A stretch of 64,000 nucleotides of DNA from assembly GCF_900156305.1 (NCBI RefSeq), contig NZ_FTPL01000004.1, positions 124,001 to 188,000 of the forward strand, in the 5' to 3' direction. Source of the stretch: Edaphobacillus lindanitolerans (GTDB lineage: Bacteria > Bacillota > Bacilli > Bacillales_A > Planococcaceae). Within the stretch, counting starts at the first letter, position 1. Every line of letters begins with the position of its first letter. Of the stretch, positions 40,461 to 49,181 are shown in pieces. The notes beneath the pieces were generated by a model that saw nothing but the letters and a program-made list of their open reading frames with translations, had not been told where the DNA came from and ran no database searches. Made by a program: the position numbers and the translations under genes.

Positions 40461-41969
40461 ATGCAGGTGATTACATTAAATGGAAGCAATCTGACGGTCC
40501 GCCGGCTGAAGGACATCGTGTACAAACAAGAGGCGATCGGGATATGTCCCGATGCCGCTGCAAGGGCGGCAGAAAGCCGGGCGGCGGTCGAAAAGGTCGT
40601 GAGGGAAGAGAGGACGGTCTACGGCATCAATACGGGATTCGGCAAATTCAGCGATGTGACGATCGATCCCGAAGATACGAGGGCCCTTCAGCTTCATCTG
40701 ATCCGTTCGCATGCGTGCGGACTCGGCGAGCCGCTGCCTGCGGCAGTCACGCGGGCGATGGCGGTTCTTCGGCTCAATGCCCTTCTGAAGGGGCATTCGG
40801 GGGTCAGGCGGGTAGTGCTTGACCGGCTGGCAGACATGGTGAATCTGAAGATGGACGCTGTGATTCCGAGCCAGGGGTCGCTCGGTGCATCCGGTGATCT
40901 CGCACCGCTTTCCCATCTGGCACTCGTACTCGTCGGCGAGGGGCTGGTTTGGAAGGACGGGAAGCCCGTACCGTCTTCGCAGGTGTGGGAGGAGCACGGC
41001 ATACAGCCAATCGTGCTGGAAGCCAAGGAAGGACTGGCGCTGATCAATGGAACCCAGGCGATGACAGCCATCGGAGCGCTGAACTACATGGAAGCCGAGG
41101 CGCTCGCCCTGCAGGCTGAGTGGATTGCGGGGATGACGGTCGAAGCGCTGCGGGGGATCACGGATGCCTTCCATCCTGCGATCCATGAGGCCAGGGGCTA
41201 TCCGGAGCAGGCCGAGGTGGCCGTCCGGATGCTCGGTTGGTTGAATGGAAGCCGGCTTGCCACGCGGCAAGGGGAGCTGCGTGTCCAGGATGCCTACTCC
41301 ATTCGATGCATCCCGCAGGTGCATGGGGCAAGCTGGCAGGTGCTCGGTTATGTGAAAGAAAAGCTGGAGATCGAAATGAATGCGGCGACGGACAATCCGC
41401 TCATCTTTGAGGGAAGGGACACGATTGTTTCGGGCGGCAACTTCCATGGCCAGCCGATCGCATTTGCGATGGATTTCCTGAAGATCGGCATGGCGGAGCT
41501 GGCGAACATTTCAGAGCGTCGGATTGAACGTCTCGTCAATCCACAGCTGAACGAAGGACTCTCTCCTTTCTTGAGCCCACAGCCGGGGCTTCAGTCAGGG
41601 GCCATGATCCTCCAGTACGCAGCGGCCAGCCTCGTGTCGGAAAACAAAACGCTTGCGCATCCGGCCTCGGTCGATTCGATTCCTTCCTCGGCGAATCAGG
41701 AGGACCATGTGAGCATGGGGACGACGGCAGCGCGACATGCAAGGGAGATCATTACAAATGTCCGTCGGGTGCTTGCCGTCGAGGCGTTCTGTGCCCATCA
41801 TGCGTGTGCCGTCCGAGGAGAGGAAGAGATGTCTCCGGCACTGCGTGAGAAATGGGCCGGCCTGGCCAAAGTCACGCCGCCCATGAATGAAGACCGGGTG
41901 TTCAGCGAGGATATTGCGAAGATTGAGGAGTGGCTCAAGCAGGAGGCGGGCATCACGTCTGCGGGCTGA
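40461..41969 (+). CDS. hutH: Histidine ammonia-lyase
   Basis: It deaminates L-histidine to urocanate, the first step of histidine use. 502 residues. The Ala-Ser-Gly triad that cyclises to the MIO cofactor is at about 143-145 ([11 protein letters not shown]), with [10 protein letters not shown] near 54-63 and the C-terminal NQEDHVSMG intact. ATG 40461 lies only 2-4 bp after AAGGGGAG; GTG 40467 has better spacing and gives an N-terminus like B. subtilis HutH ([10 protein letters not shown]), so the true start may be 40467. No hutU, hutI, hutG or hutP is in the neighbourhood: it is an orphan. Confidence 0.95.
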   Translation: MQVITLNGSNLTVRRLKDIVYKQEAIGICPDAAARAAESRAAVEKVVREERTVYGINTGFGKFSDVTIDPEDTRALQLHLIRSHACGLGEPLPAAVTRAMAVLRLNALLKGHSGVRRVVLDRLADMVNLKMDAVIPSQGSLGASGDLAPLSHLALVLVGEGLVWKDGKPVPSSQVWEEHGIQPIVLEAKEGLALINGTQAMTAIGALNYMEAEALALQAEWIAGMTVEALRGITDAFHPAIHEARGYPEQAEVAVRMLGWLNGSRLATRQGELRVQDAYSIRCIPQVHGASWQVLGYVKEKLEIEMNAATDNPLIFEGRDTIVSGGNFHGQPIAFAMDFLKIGMAELANISERRIERLVNPQLNEGLSPFLSPQPGLQSGAMILQYAAASLVSENKTLAHPASVDSIPSSANQEDHVSMGTTAARHAREIITNVRRVLAVEAFCAHHACAVRGEEEMSPALREKWAGLAKVTPPMNEDRVFSEDIAKIEEWLKQEAGITSAG

Positions 41970-42005
41970 AATGCGGTATGATGGGGGAGGAGGTGAGCGT
42001 TGCAT

Positions 42006-42944
42006 ATGCAAGAATATGAAAATGACAACGGCCGGGAACGTCCCCATCTTTTGCTGATTGACGGGATGGCGCTATTGTTCCGGGCCTTCCATGCGACCGC
42101 CGTCCACGGCCGGTTCATGCGCAACCGGGAGGGCGTCCCGACGAATGCCGTCCAGGGATTCATCGGCCATTCGCTGTCGGCACAGTCGATTTTCCGGCCG
42201 ACGCATCTTGCAGTCTGCTGGGACATGGGCGCCTTCACGTTCCGGAATGAGCTGTATGAGGGGTACAAGGCGAACCGTCCGGCCCCGCCCGAGGAAATGG
42301 GCCCCCAGTTTGAAATGGGCAGGGAATCGGCCTGGCTCCTCGGCTGGAAGAGTTTCGGCATCGACGGCGTGGAAGCAGACGATGTCATCGGCTCCCTCGT
42401 CTACCGCTGGAAAGACGAGGCGGACATTACGATCATTTCGGGGGACAAGGACCTGCTTCAGCTGCTGTCACCCGGCGTCCGCATCGCATTCATGAAAAAA
42501 GGCCACACTGTGTACGATGTGTATACATATGACCGCTTCAAGGAAGAATACGGGTTTGAGCCGTCTCAGTTCGTTGACCTGAAGGCATTCACCGGTGATT
42601 CCAGCGACGGCTATCCGGGTGTCCGCGGAATCGGTCCGAAGACGGCAACGAAGCTCATCCTCGATCACGGCACTGTCGACGGAGTCCTGGCGGAGCTGGA
42701 CCAACTGAAGCCGGCCGTCCGGAAAAAGATCGATGATGAACTGGTCATGCTGAAGCTGTCCCGGGAACTGGCCGAAATCGACTGCCATATCCCGATCCCG
42801 GGGGAACTGGATGAACTGTTGGTCCCTCCGTACTCACGGGAAACCGCCAAGGCACTTGAAGCGGAAGACTACGGCACCGCTTCCCGCCAGTTGCTGAACC
42901 TGTTCCCGCTGGAAGAAACCCCTGAAGAATGGCCGTTTGGCTGA
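42006..42944 (+). CDS. 5'-3' exonuclease, PolA N-terminal domain-like (YpcP type)
   Basis: A 312-residue FEN-1/T5-type flap nuclease lacking any polymerase domain. Metal-binding acidic residues are seen in LLIDGMALLFR, CWDMGAF, GVEADDVIGSL and ISGDKDLLQLL, and the helix-hairpin-helix GVRGIGPKTATKLI is near 204-217. It probably removes RNA primers or flaps and backs up PolA. I prefer ATG 42006, 9 bp after AGGAGGTGA; TTG 42000 is possible. It begins 37 bp after hutH, without a terminator between, and ends at a strong terminator preceding the second repeat array. Confidence 0.92.
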   Translation: MQEYENDNGRERPHLLLIDGMALLFRAFHATAVHGRFMRNREGVPTNAVQGFIGHSLSAQSIFRPTHLAVCWDMGAFTFRNELYEGYKANRPAPPEEMGPQFEMGRESAWLLGWKSFGIDGVEADDVIGSLVYRWKDEADITIISGDKDLLQLLSPGVRIAFMKKGHTVYDVYTYDRFKEEYGFEPSQFVDLKAFTGDSSDGYPGVRGIGPKTATKLILDHGTVDGVLAELDQLKPAVRKKIDDELVMLKLSRELAEIDCHIPIPGELDELLVPPYSRETAKALEAEDYGTASRQLLNLFPLEETPEEWPFG

Positions 42945-42949
42945 AGACC

Positions 42950-42995
42950 AACCGGGTGATCCGCAGTTTCCGGACTGCAGACCGCCCGGTTTTTT
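42950..42995 (+). terminator. Intrinsic terminator after the exonuclease gene
   Basis: AACCGGG (42950-42956) pairs with CCCGGTT (42985-42991), an inner GCAGT/ACTGC stem adds stability, and TTTTTT follows. Confidence 0.8.
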
Positions 42996-43120
42996 GATGC
43001 AATGGTTTTGTTCCCGGCTGTGGATAAAATGATCGAAGAAGCACGCTCCAGAGCGACTCATTCACCCATGGCGTGCTTTGCTTGCTGCAACATTTTTGTT
43101 CTGCGTGTCTGAATGGGTGG

Positions 43121-43560
43121 CCATATCCTAAATGTGCATACCATATTGCAAATCGGGGAGCCATATCTCAAATCCGTGTTCCATATTGCAAATCGTCGAT
43201 CCATATTTCATATTCGCGATCCATATTGCAAATCGTCGGCCCATATTTCAAATTTGCACTCCATATTGTAAATCGGGGAGCCATATCTCAAATCCGCATT
43301 CCATACTGCAAATCGGTGGTCCATATTTCATATTCGCGTTTCATTTTGCAAATCGTCGGCCCATATTTCAAATTTGCACTCCATATTGTAAATCGGGGAG
43401 CCATATCTCAAATCCGCATTCCATACTGCAAATCGGTGGTCCATATTTCAAATTTGCACTCCATATTGCAAATCGGGTAGCCATGTCTCAATTCCGCGTT
43501 CCATATCGCAAATCGGCTGTGCGTGTCGTAAATCCGTGCCCCATACGCCAACTTTCCCGC
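43121..43560. repeat. Array of 22 units of exactly 20 bp, 120-bp higher-order period
   Basis: Every 20 bases from 43121 a unit begins, consensus CCATATTKCAAATCSGNGNT. Units alternate between a TGCAAATCG type and a TYTCAAATYYG type (40-bp dimer). Four units at 43241-43320 are repeated without a change at 43361-43440, and the two units before each copy are nearly identical, giving a 120-bp super-repeat. The edges (43121-43140, 43501-43560) are more diverged. It lies between the exonuclease terminator and the convergent C39-like gene. The 20-bp period is not a codon multiple, and there are no unique spacers. Confidence 0.92.
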
Positions 43561-43581
43561 GGCCGGATTGCCGGGCGACGG

Positions 43582-44130
43582 TCACACCGGTTCGTTTTGG
43601 ACGTCGCCCATCACCGGTGGCCGGTTCTTCGGCACGACCCGCACAAACGTGAGGATCGGGCGGTTGTTCTGATAAGAGATGCGGCGGATCCGGCTCGGCC
43701 TGCCGGGACCGCCGTTGTCATGGACGGCGAGGATCGTATCTACCCCGTTCTCCTCATAGCCGATGACCGGCACCCAGTGGTAGTCAAAGTCATACTTGCC
43801 GAACCACCGGAAAGAAAACCACCTGTCGAACTTCGCGGCCACCGGCCTGCCTGCGTTGATCTCCTCCTTCAGTCCTTCGAGCGAGCAACGTTCCGCCCGC
43901 CATCCGGAGCCGATGAGAAGTTCGATGCCTTTGATGAACCGCCGTACGGGAAGGCCGAGTCGGGTCCCGCCGATCTGACGGTAAAGCGGGGAGACGGGGA
44001 GCGGGGAACTGCCGGTCAGGTGCATGATCATCGTATAGGCGGTGACCGGGCCGCAAGCGGAGCTCCGCTGTGATTCTTCGATATCCGGGTCAAACTGCGA
44101 TTTTCCGATGAATCCGCTGATTTGTTTCAT
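43582..44130 (-). CDS. C39-like cysteine peptidase family protein
   Basis: 182 residues of the papain-like C39_2 fold. The catalytic Cys26 is in SACGPVTAY, the His in YHWVPVIGY near 138-146, and an Asp/Asn in VHDNGGPG near 158-165. There is no signal peptide and no transporter domain, so it is not a bacteriocin ABC exporter. Such stand-alone proteins are common in Bacillales, with unknown substrates. ATG 44130 follows AGGTGGTG. It is a single minus-strand gene facing the repeat array; a terminator of the next gene (44172) separates it from the thioredoxin-like gene upstream. Confidence 0.85.
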   Translation of the reverse strand: MKQISGFIGKSQFDPDIEESQRSSACGPVTAYTMIMHLTGSSPLPVSPLYRQIGGTRLGLPVRRFIKGIELLIGSGWRAERCSLEGLKEEINAGRPVAAKFDRWFSFRWFGKYDFDYHWVPVIGYEENGVDTILAVHDNGGPGRPSRIRRISYQNNRPILTFVRVVPKNRPPVMGDVQNEPV

Positions 44131-44171
44131 TCGTCACACCACCTGTTGTGCGTATTTTATGATGAAATGAA

Positions 44172-44194
44172 AAAAGAGGCGCAAGGCCTCTTTT
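44172..44194 (-). terminator. Terminator of the thioredoxin-like gene
   Basis: A 9-bp stem AAAAGAGGC/GCCTCTTTT with a 5-base loop, followed on the minus strand by a T-rich tract. Confidence 0.8.
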
Positions 44195-44197
44195 CAA

Positions 44198-44518
44198 TCA
44201 TCCCTCATAGCTGTCAAGGAAGTCGGTCACCTGGGCAGGCGACTTCGCGTTCGCGCTGTGGAGATGCGCCTTCTTCTCGCCGTCTTTGAAAATGAGCAGG
44301 CTCGGGATGCCCATCACTTCAAACTTGTCGGCAATTTCCGGAAGGGCGTCCCGGTTGACGTCATACCATTTGAACTGCGAGTATTTCTCCTCGATCGGGT
44401 CGATGAACATGTCCATGCGCCGGCAGTCGGGGCACCAGCCTGCCTCGAATTTGACAAGTGTTTCGTCCGATCCGTTGATGATGTCATAGAATTGTTCTGC
44501 GCTCGTGATTTTCTCCAT
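44198..44518 (-). CDS. Thioredoxin family protein, YtpP-like
   Basis: A 106-residue thioredoxin fold with active site WCPDC at about 28-32 and cis-proline in GIPSLLIF near 70-77. The Pro-Asp pair between the cysteines differs from the usual Gly-Pro and implies a distinct redox potential. It is cytosolic, with no signal peptide. I start at ATG 44518, directly behind GGAGGGATCACT; the frame is open ten codons further without a better site. Confidence 0.9.
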   Translation of the reverse strand: MEKITSAEQFYDIINGSDETLVKFEAGWCPDCRRMDMFIDPIEEKYSQFKWYDVNRDALPEIADKFEVMGIPSLLIFKDGEKKAHLHSANAKSPAQVTDFLDSYEG

Positions 44519-44579
44519 AGTGATCCCTCCTATACCGACAGTGTACACCGATTGGGGGGCTGCGGGATAGCAGGGAGTA

Positions 44580-45041
44580 TCAGAGAACAGGCGGGGCGGT
44601 GTCTTTGTAGGACTGGATCAGTTGCTCATACTCATTTTTCCCCGCAGGCGAGGGCTGGAACCAGCCATGGCGCTGCATCAGGTCGCGGAGGTTCCGCTGG
44701 TTTTTCTCCGAGTCTTTCAGGAATCCGGCGACCATTAATTGAAGGGAACTGCTGAAGATCTCCGTTTCGCTGTGAATCATCAGGGAGGAGAGGGATTCCT
44801 CCATCATGAGCAGAAGGCGTGCAATTTCCTTGTCGTCGAAATCATCCTGGTTCTGCTGCTGGGCAGAATTGCTTTTTGAACCCTGCTGCTTCTGATCTTG
44901 CTGCGCGTTTTGCTGTTCCGGTTGCTGGTCCTGCCGGGTGCTCTGCTGCTGGCACTGCTGCTGGTCCTGTTGTTGATCCTGCTGCTGTCCCTGTCCGTCC
45001 TGATTTTGCTGTTCTCCGCCGTTTGTGTCCTGTCCGGTCAC
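44580..45041 (-). CDS. Gln-rich protein with CotF-like C-terminal domain
   Basis: 153 residues. The N-terminal 65 are mostly Gln, Asp, Asn and Ser (QQQDQQQDQQQ), likely disordered. The C-terminal helical part (about 70-135: EIARLLLMMEESLSSLMIHS, ending in MQRHGWFQP) resembles the ferritin-like coat F family of spore coat proteins, whose domains end in a GW[YF]xP motif. GTG 45041 overlaps the upstream stop by 4 bp, so it is coupled to the 45038 gene. The position beside fadNAE recalls yusN of B. subtilis, which I remember as CotF-like. Whether this organism sporulates cannot be judged here. Confidence 0.65.
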   Translation of the reverse strand: MTGQDTNGGEQQNQDGQGQQQDQQQDQQQCQQQSTRQDQQPEQQNAQQDQKQQGSKSNSAQQQNQDDFDDKEIARLLLMMEESLSSLMIHSETEIFSSSLQLMVAGFLKDSEKNQRNLRDLMQRHGWFQPSPAGKNEYEQLIQSYKDTAPPVL

Positions 45042-45313
45042 GAGGCCCCCTCCTTTCCCTTGTTCAGGAACTCAAGCAGATTGGACAGCTGTTTCAGATG
45101 ATCTGAACGGATCGACTCGACCGTCTTTTTCAGGTCCGGCAGCTTGGTGGTGGAAATGGCGGCCGAGCACAGTTTGGAAATGAGCAGATTGTGTGCCATC
45201 ATTCTCTCGATGTCTGCCAGGTTGGCAGACGTGACGGTGTCCGGGGAGAACAACTCAGGTGTTTTTTCCTGCTTGTTCCCGTGTTCGACGGACCCTTTGG
45301 AAAAGATGCCCAC
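45038..45313 (-). CDS. Uncharacterised 91-aa protein coupled to the CotF-like gene
   Basis: A small, probably helical protein with no membrane segment. The helix IERMMAHNLLISKLCSAAIS at about 35-54 and the ending SDHLKQLSNLLEFLNKGKE look like half of a ferritin-like bundle, so it may pair with the following CotF-like product (inference). I do not recognise a named family. Its stop overlaps the next start (GTGA). The ATG at 45313 has a weak upstream AAGGAGTGACC. It is divergent from the fad operon. Confidence 0.6.
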   Translation of the reverse strand: MGIFSKGSVEHGNKQEKTPELFSPDTVTSANLADIERMMAHNLLISKLCSAAISTTKLPDLKKTVESIRSDHLKQLSNLLEFLNKGKEGAS

Positions 45314-45400
45314 TCAGGTCACTCCTTGCTTCATATTTTGATTAGAATGGCCGTTTTTCAGTGATTCATGAGCCGCAATTCAGTTTTTTGAAAAGCGGCC

Positions 45401-45429
45401 TTGCGAAAACGAGTGAAATATTCTAAACT
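45401..45429 (+). promoter_or_regulatory. Promoter of the fadNAE operon
   Basis: TTGCGA (45401-45406), 17 bp, TAAACT (45424-45429), about 38 bp upstream of the FadR box. Confidence 0.6.
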
Positions 45430-45466
45430 ATGAATCAAGGCAGTCGTTATTTTTTTGGATTTAAAA

Positions 45467-45484
45467 TGAATGAGCATTCATTCA
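45467..45484 (+). promoter_or_regulatory. FadR (YsiA-type) operator
   Basis: TGAATGAGCATTCATTCA matches the Bacillus FadR consensus TGAATGA-N-TA-N-TCATTCA except for one core base. It lies between promoter and start codon. In Bacillus FadR repression is relieved by long-chain acyl-CoA. Confidence 0.9.
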
Positions 45485-45506
45485 AACTTGAAGGAGGCAA
45501 TGCAAC

Positions 45507-47888
45507 GTGGCTCACCAAATCAGAAAAGCGGCGGTCATCGGTTCAGGCGTCATGGGATCGGGGATTGCGGCTCATCTCGCCAATATCGGAATTCCGGTAT
45601 TGCTGCTCGACATCGTGCCGGAATTGTCGGCTGAGGAGCAATCAAAAGGGCTGGACCCGGAAAACCGCAGTGTCCGCAACCGTCTTGCCGAAGGGGCTTT
45701 GAAAAACCTGCTCAAGCAGAAGCCGGCACCGCTTGCATCCAAGGAGAACCTGGCGCTCATCACTCCGGGAAATCTCGAGGATGATCTTCATAAATTGAAG
45801 GATGTCGACTGGATCATCGAAGTCATCGTTGAAAACCTGGACATCAAGAAAGCGCTTTACGAAAAAATCGACGGCGTCCGCGGAGAGCATGCGATCGTTT
45901 CGTCCAACACATCCGGCATCAGCGTCGAAGCGATGGCGGAAGGCCGTTCGGAAGGATTCCGGAAACATTTCCTCGGGACGCACTTCTTCAATCCTCCGCG
46001 TTATCTGAAGCTCCTCGAAATCATCCCGACAAAAGACACCTCCCGGGAAGTGCTGGACTTCATGGTGAAGTTCGGGGAGGACCGGCTCGGCAAAGGGGTT
46101 GTCGTGGCGAAGGATACGCCGAATTTCATCGGCAACCGCATCGGGACCTATGGCCTGCTCGTCACACTGAAAGAAATGACCGACCGCGGTTACTCGGTCG
46201 GCGAGGTGGATTCAGTGACCGGCACGCTCATCGGCCGTCCGAAATCAGCGACGTTCCGCACGCTCGACGTGGTCGGTCTGGACACTTTCGTCCATGTTGC
46301 GCGCAATGTCTTCGACAAGACGGAAGGCGAAGAAAAAGAGACCTTCCGCACGCCTGACTTCCTTCTCAAAATGGTGGAAAATGGATGGCTCGGCGCAAAG
46401 TCGAAACAGGGCTTCTATCTGAAAGAAGGCAAGGAGATCCGCGAGATCGATCCGGACACGCTGGGGTATTCTCCCCAGAAGAAGCTGAAGGCGCCATCCG
46501 TCGAGATGGCGAAGCAGCAAAAGGGCGCGTCCGCCAAGCTGAAGACACTCGTCTACGCAGACGACCGGGCAGGAGAGCTGCTCTGGAACATCCTCGCGCC
46601 GACGCTGATCTATTCCGCCGGCAAGGTCGGCGAGATTGCAGATGACATCGTCTCCATCGACAACGGGATGAAGTGGGGCTTTGGCTGGCAGCAGGGGCCT
46701 TTTGAAACATGGGATGCCATCGGTGTGGCAAAGTCGGTTGCCCGCATGGAGGAAGAAGGACGGACCGTTCCGGCTTTCGTGAAGAGTCTTCTCGAGTCCG
46801 GAAATGAATCGTTCTACAAAGAAGAAGACGGGGAGCTGCACTTCTTTGACGGAGAGGGCTACAAGCCGGTGCCGGTCAATGATAAAGAGATCGATCTGAA
46901 GAAATGGAAAGAGCGCCACGGGGTCATCAAGAAAAACTCGGGTGCAAGCCTGCTTGACATCGGCGACGGCGTGGCGCTGCTTGAGTTCCATTCGAAGGGG
47001 AACTCGCTCGGCCCGGACGTGATCCAGATGCTCGATTTCTCCCTTGATGAAGTGGAGAAAAACTTCAAAGCGCTCGTCATTGCGAACCAGGGCAAGAACT
47101 TCTCGGTCGGTGCGAATCTCGGCATGATCCTGATGGAAGCCCAGGATGACAATATTTATGAGCTGGAATTCATGATCCGCATGTTCCAGGATACGATGAT
47201 GAAAATCCGCTACTCGAAGAAGCCGGTCGTCGTCGCCCCTCATGGCATGACGGTAGGCGGCGGAGCGGAAATGACGCTCCCGGCGGCCCATATCCAGGCG
47301 AGCATGGAAACGTACATGGGGCTCGTCGAAACCGGCGTCGGACTCATCCCGGGAGGCGGAGGCAATGTCAGCCTGTACCGAAAGCATCTGGAGGGCATGC
47401 CGAATGGCATCGAGCCGGACCTGGTGAACGTCGCCGCGCACGTATTTGAAACGATCGCGATGGCGAAAGTGTCGACTTCCGGCGAAGAGGCCCGGGAGAA
47501 CAATTTCCTCGGCCTGTCCGATTCAGTGAGCGTCAACCCGGACCACCAGATCCACGATGCCAAACAGGCGGCGCTCTCATTAGCCGAAGCCGGTTACGTC
47601 CCGCCGGCGAAACGGACGGTCAAAGTGAGCGGCGAGCCGGGATATGCGGCGATGCTTATCGGCGCGGAAGGAATGCATCTGTCCGGCTACATCAGCGACC
47701 ACGATCTGAAAATCGCCAAGAAACTCGCCTGGGTGCTGGCCGGCGGCAACGTGCCGTACGGCACCGAAGTCGACGAACAATATATGCTCGATCTGGAACG
47801 CGAGGCTTTTCTGGCCCTCGTGGCGGAACCAAAGTCCCAGCAGCGGATGCAGCATATGCTCGTGAAAGGCAAGCCGCTCCGCAACTGA
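45507..47888 (+). CDS. fadN: 3-hydroxyacyl-CoA dehydrogenase / enoyl-CoA hydratase FadN
   Basis: A 793-residue beta-oxidation protein. The N-terminal NAD-binding 3-hydroxyacyl-CoA dehydrogenase has GSGVMGSG at 12-19, NTSGIS near 139-144, and THFFNPPRYLKLLEI near 162-176. A C-terminal enoyl-CoA hydratase-like domain has NSGASLLDIGDGVALLEFHS from about 475, with NFSVGANLGMIL and GLIPGGGGN. It closely follows B. subtilis FadN throughout. GTG 45507 follows GAAGGAGG. It leads the fadN-fadA-fadE operon behind a FadR box. Confidence 0.97.
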   Translation: MAHQIRKAAVIGSGVMGSGIAAHLANIGIPVLLLDIVPELSAEEQSKGLDPENRSVRNRLAEGALKNLLKQKPAPLASKENLALITPGNLEDDLHKLKDVDWIIEVIVENLDIKKALYEKIDGVRGEHAIVSSNTSGISVEAMAEGRSEGFRKHFLGTHFFNPPRYLKLLEIIPTKDTSREVLDFMVKFGEDRLGKGVVVAKDTPNFIGNRIGTYGLLVTLKEMTDRGYSVGEVDSVTGTLIGRPKSATFRTLDVVGLDTFVHVARNVFDKTEGEEKETFRTPDFLLKMVENGWLGAKSKQGFYLKEGKEIREIDPDTLGYSPQKKLKAPSVEMAKQQKGASAKLKTLVYADDRAGELLWNILAPTLIYSAGKVGEIADDIVSIDNGMKWGFGWQQGPFETWDAIGVAKSVARMEEEGRTVPAFVKSLLESGNESFYKEEDGELHFFDGEGYKPVPVNDKEIDLKKWKERHGVIKKNSGASLLDIGDGVALLEFHSKGNSLGPDVIQMLDFSLDEVEKNFKALVIANQGKNFSVGANLGMILMEAQDDNIYELEFMIRMFQDTMMKIRYSKKPVVVAPHGMTVGGGAEMTLPAAHIQASMETYMGLVETGVGLIPGGGGNVSLYRKHLEGMPNGIEPDLVNVAAHVFETIAMAKVSTSGEEARENNFLGLSDSVSVNPDHQIHDAKQAALSLAEAGYVPPAKRTVKVSGEPGYAAMLIGAEGMHLSGYISDHDLKIAKKLAWVLAGGNVPYGTEVDEQYMLDLEREAFLALVAEPKSQQRMQHMLVKGKPLRN

Positions 47889-47918
47889 GCGGACACGGCA
47901 GACGGAGGAGGATGAAAC

Positions 47919-49094
<1,176 letters not shown>

Positions 49095-49181
49095 GCCGGC
49101 GGTGAACCAAGATTGGGAAGACAGGCGGATTTCCGCTCGACATACAAAGGCCACGGCCTACAACCAAGGAGGAACTCCAAA

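Noticed and set aside
43132-44073. A 313-codon plus-strand ORF through the second array and on across the C39-like gene
   Set aside because: It is the shadow of a 20-bp array plus the antisense of a gene with intact catalytic motifs. It has no ribosome binding site.
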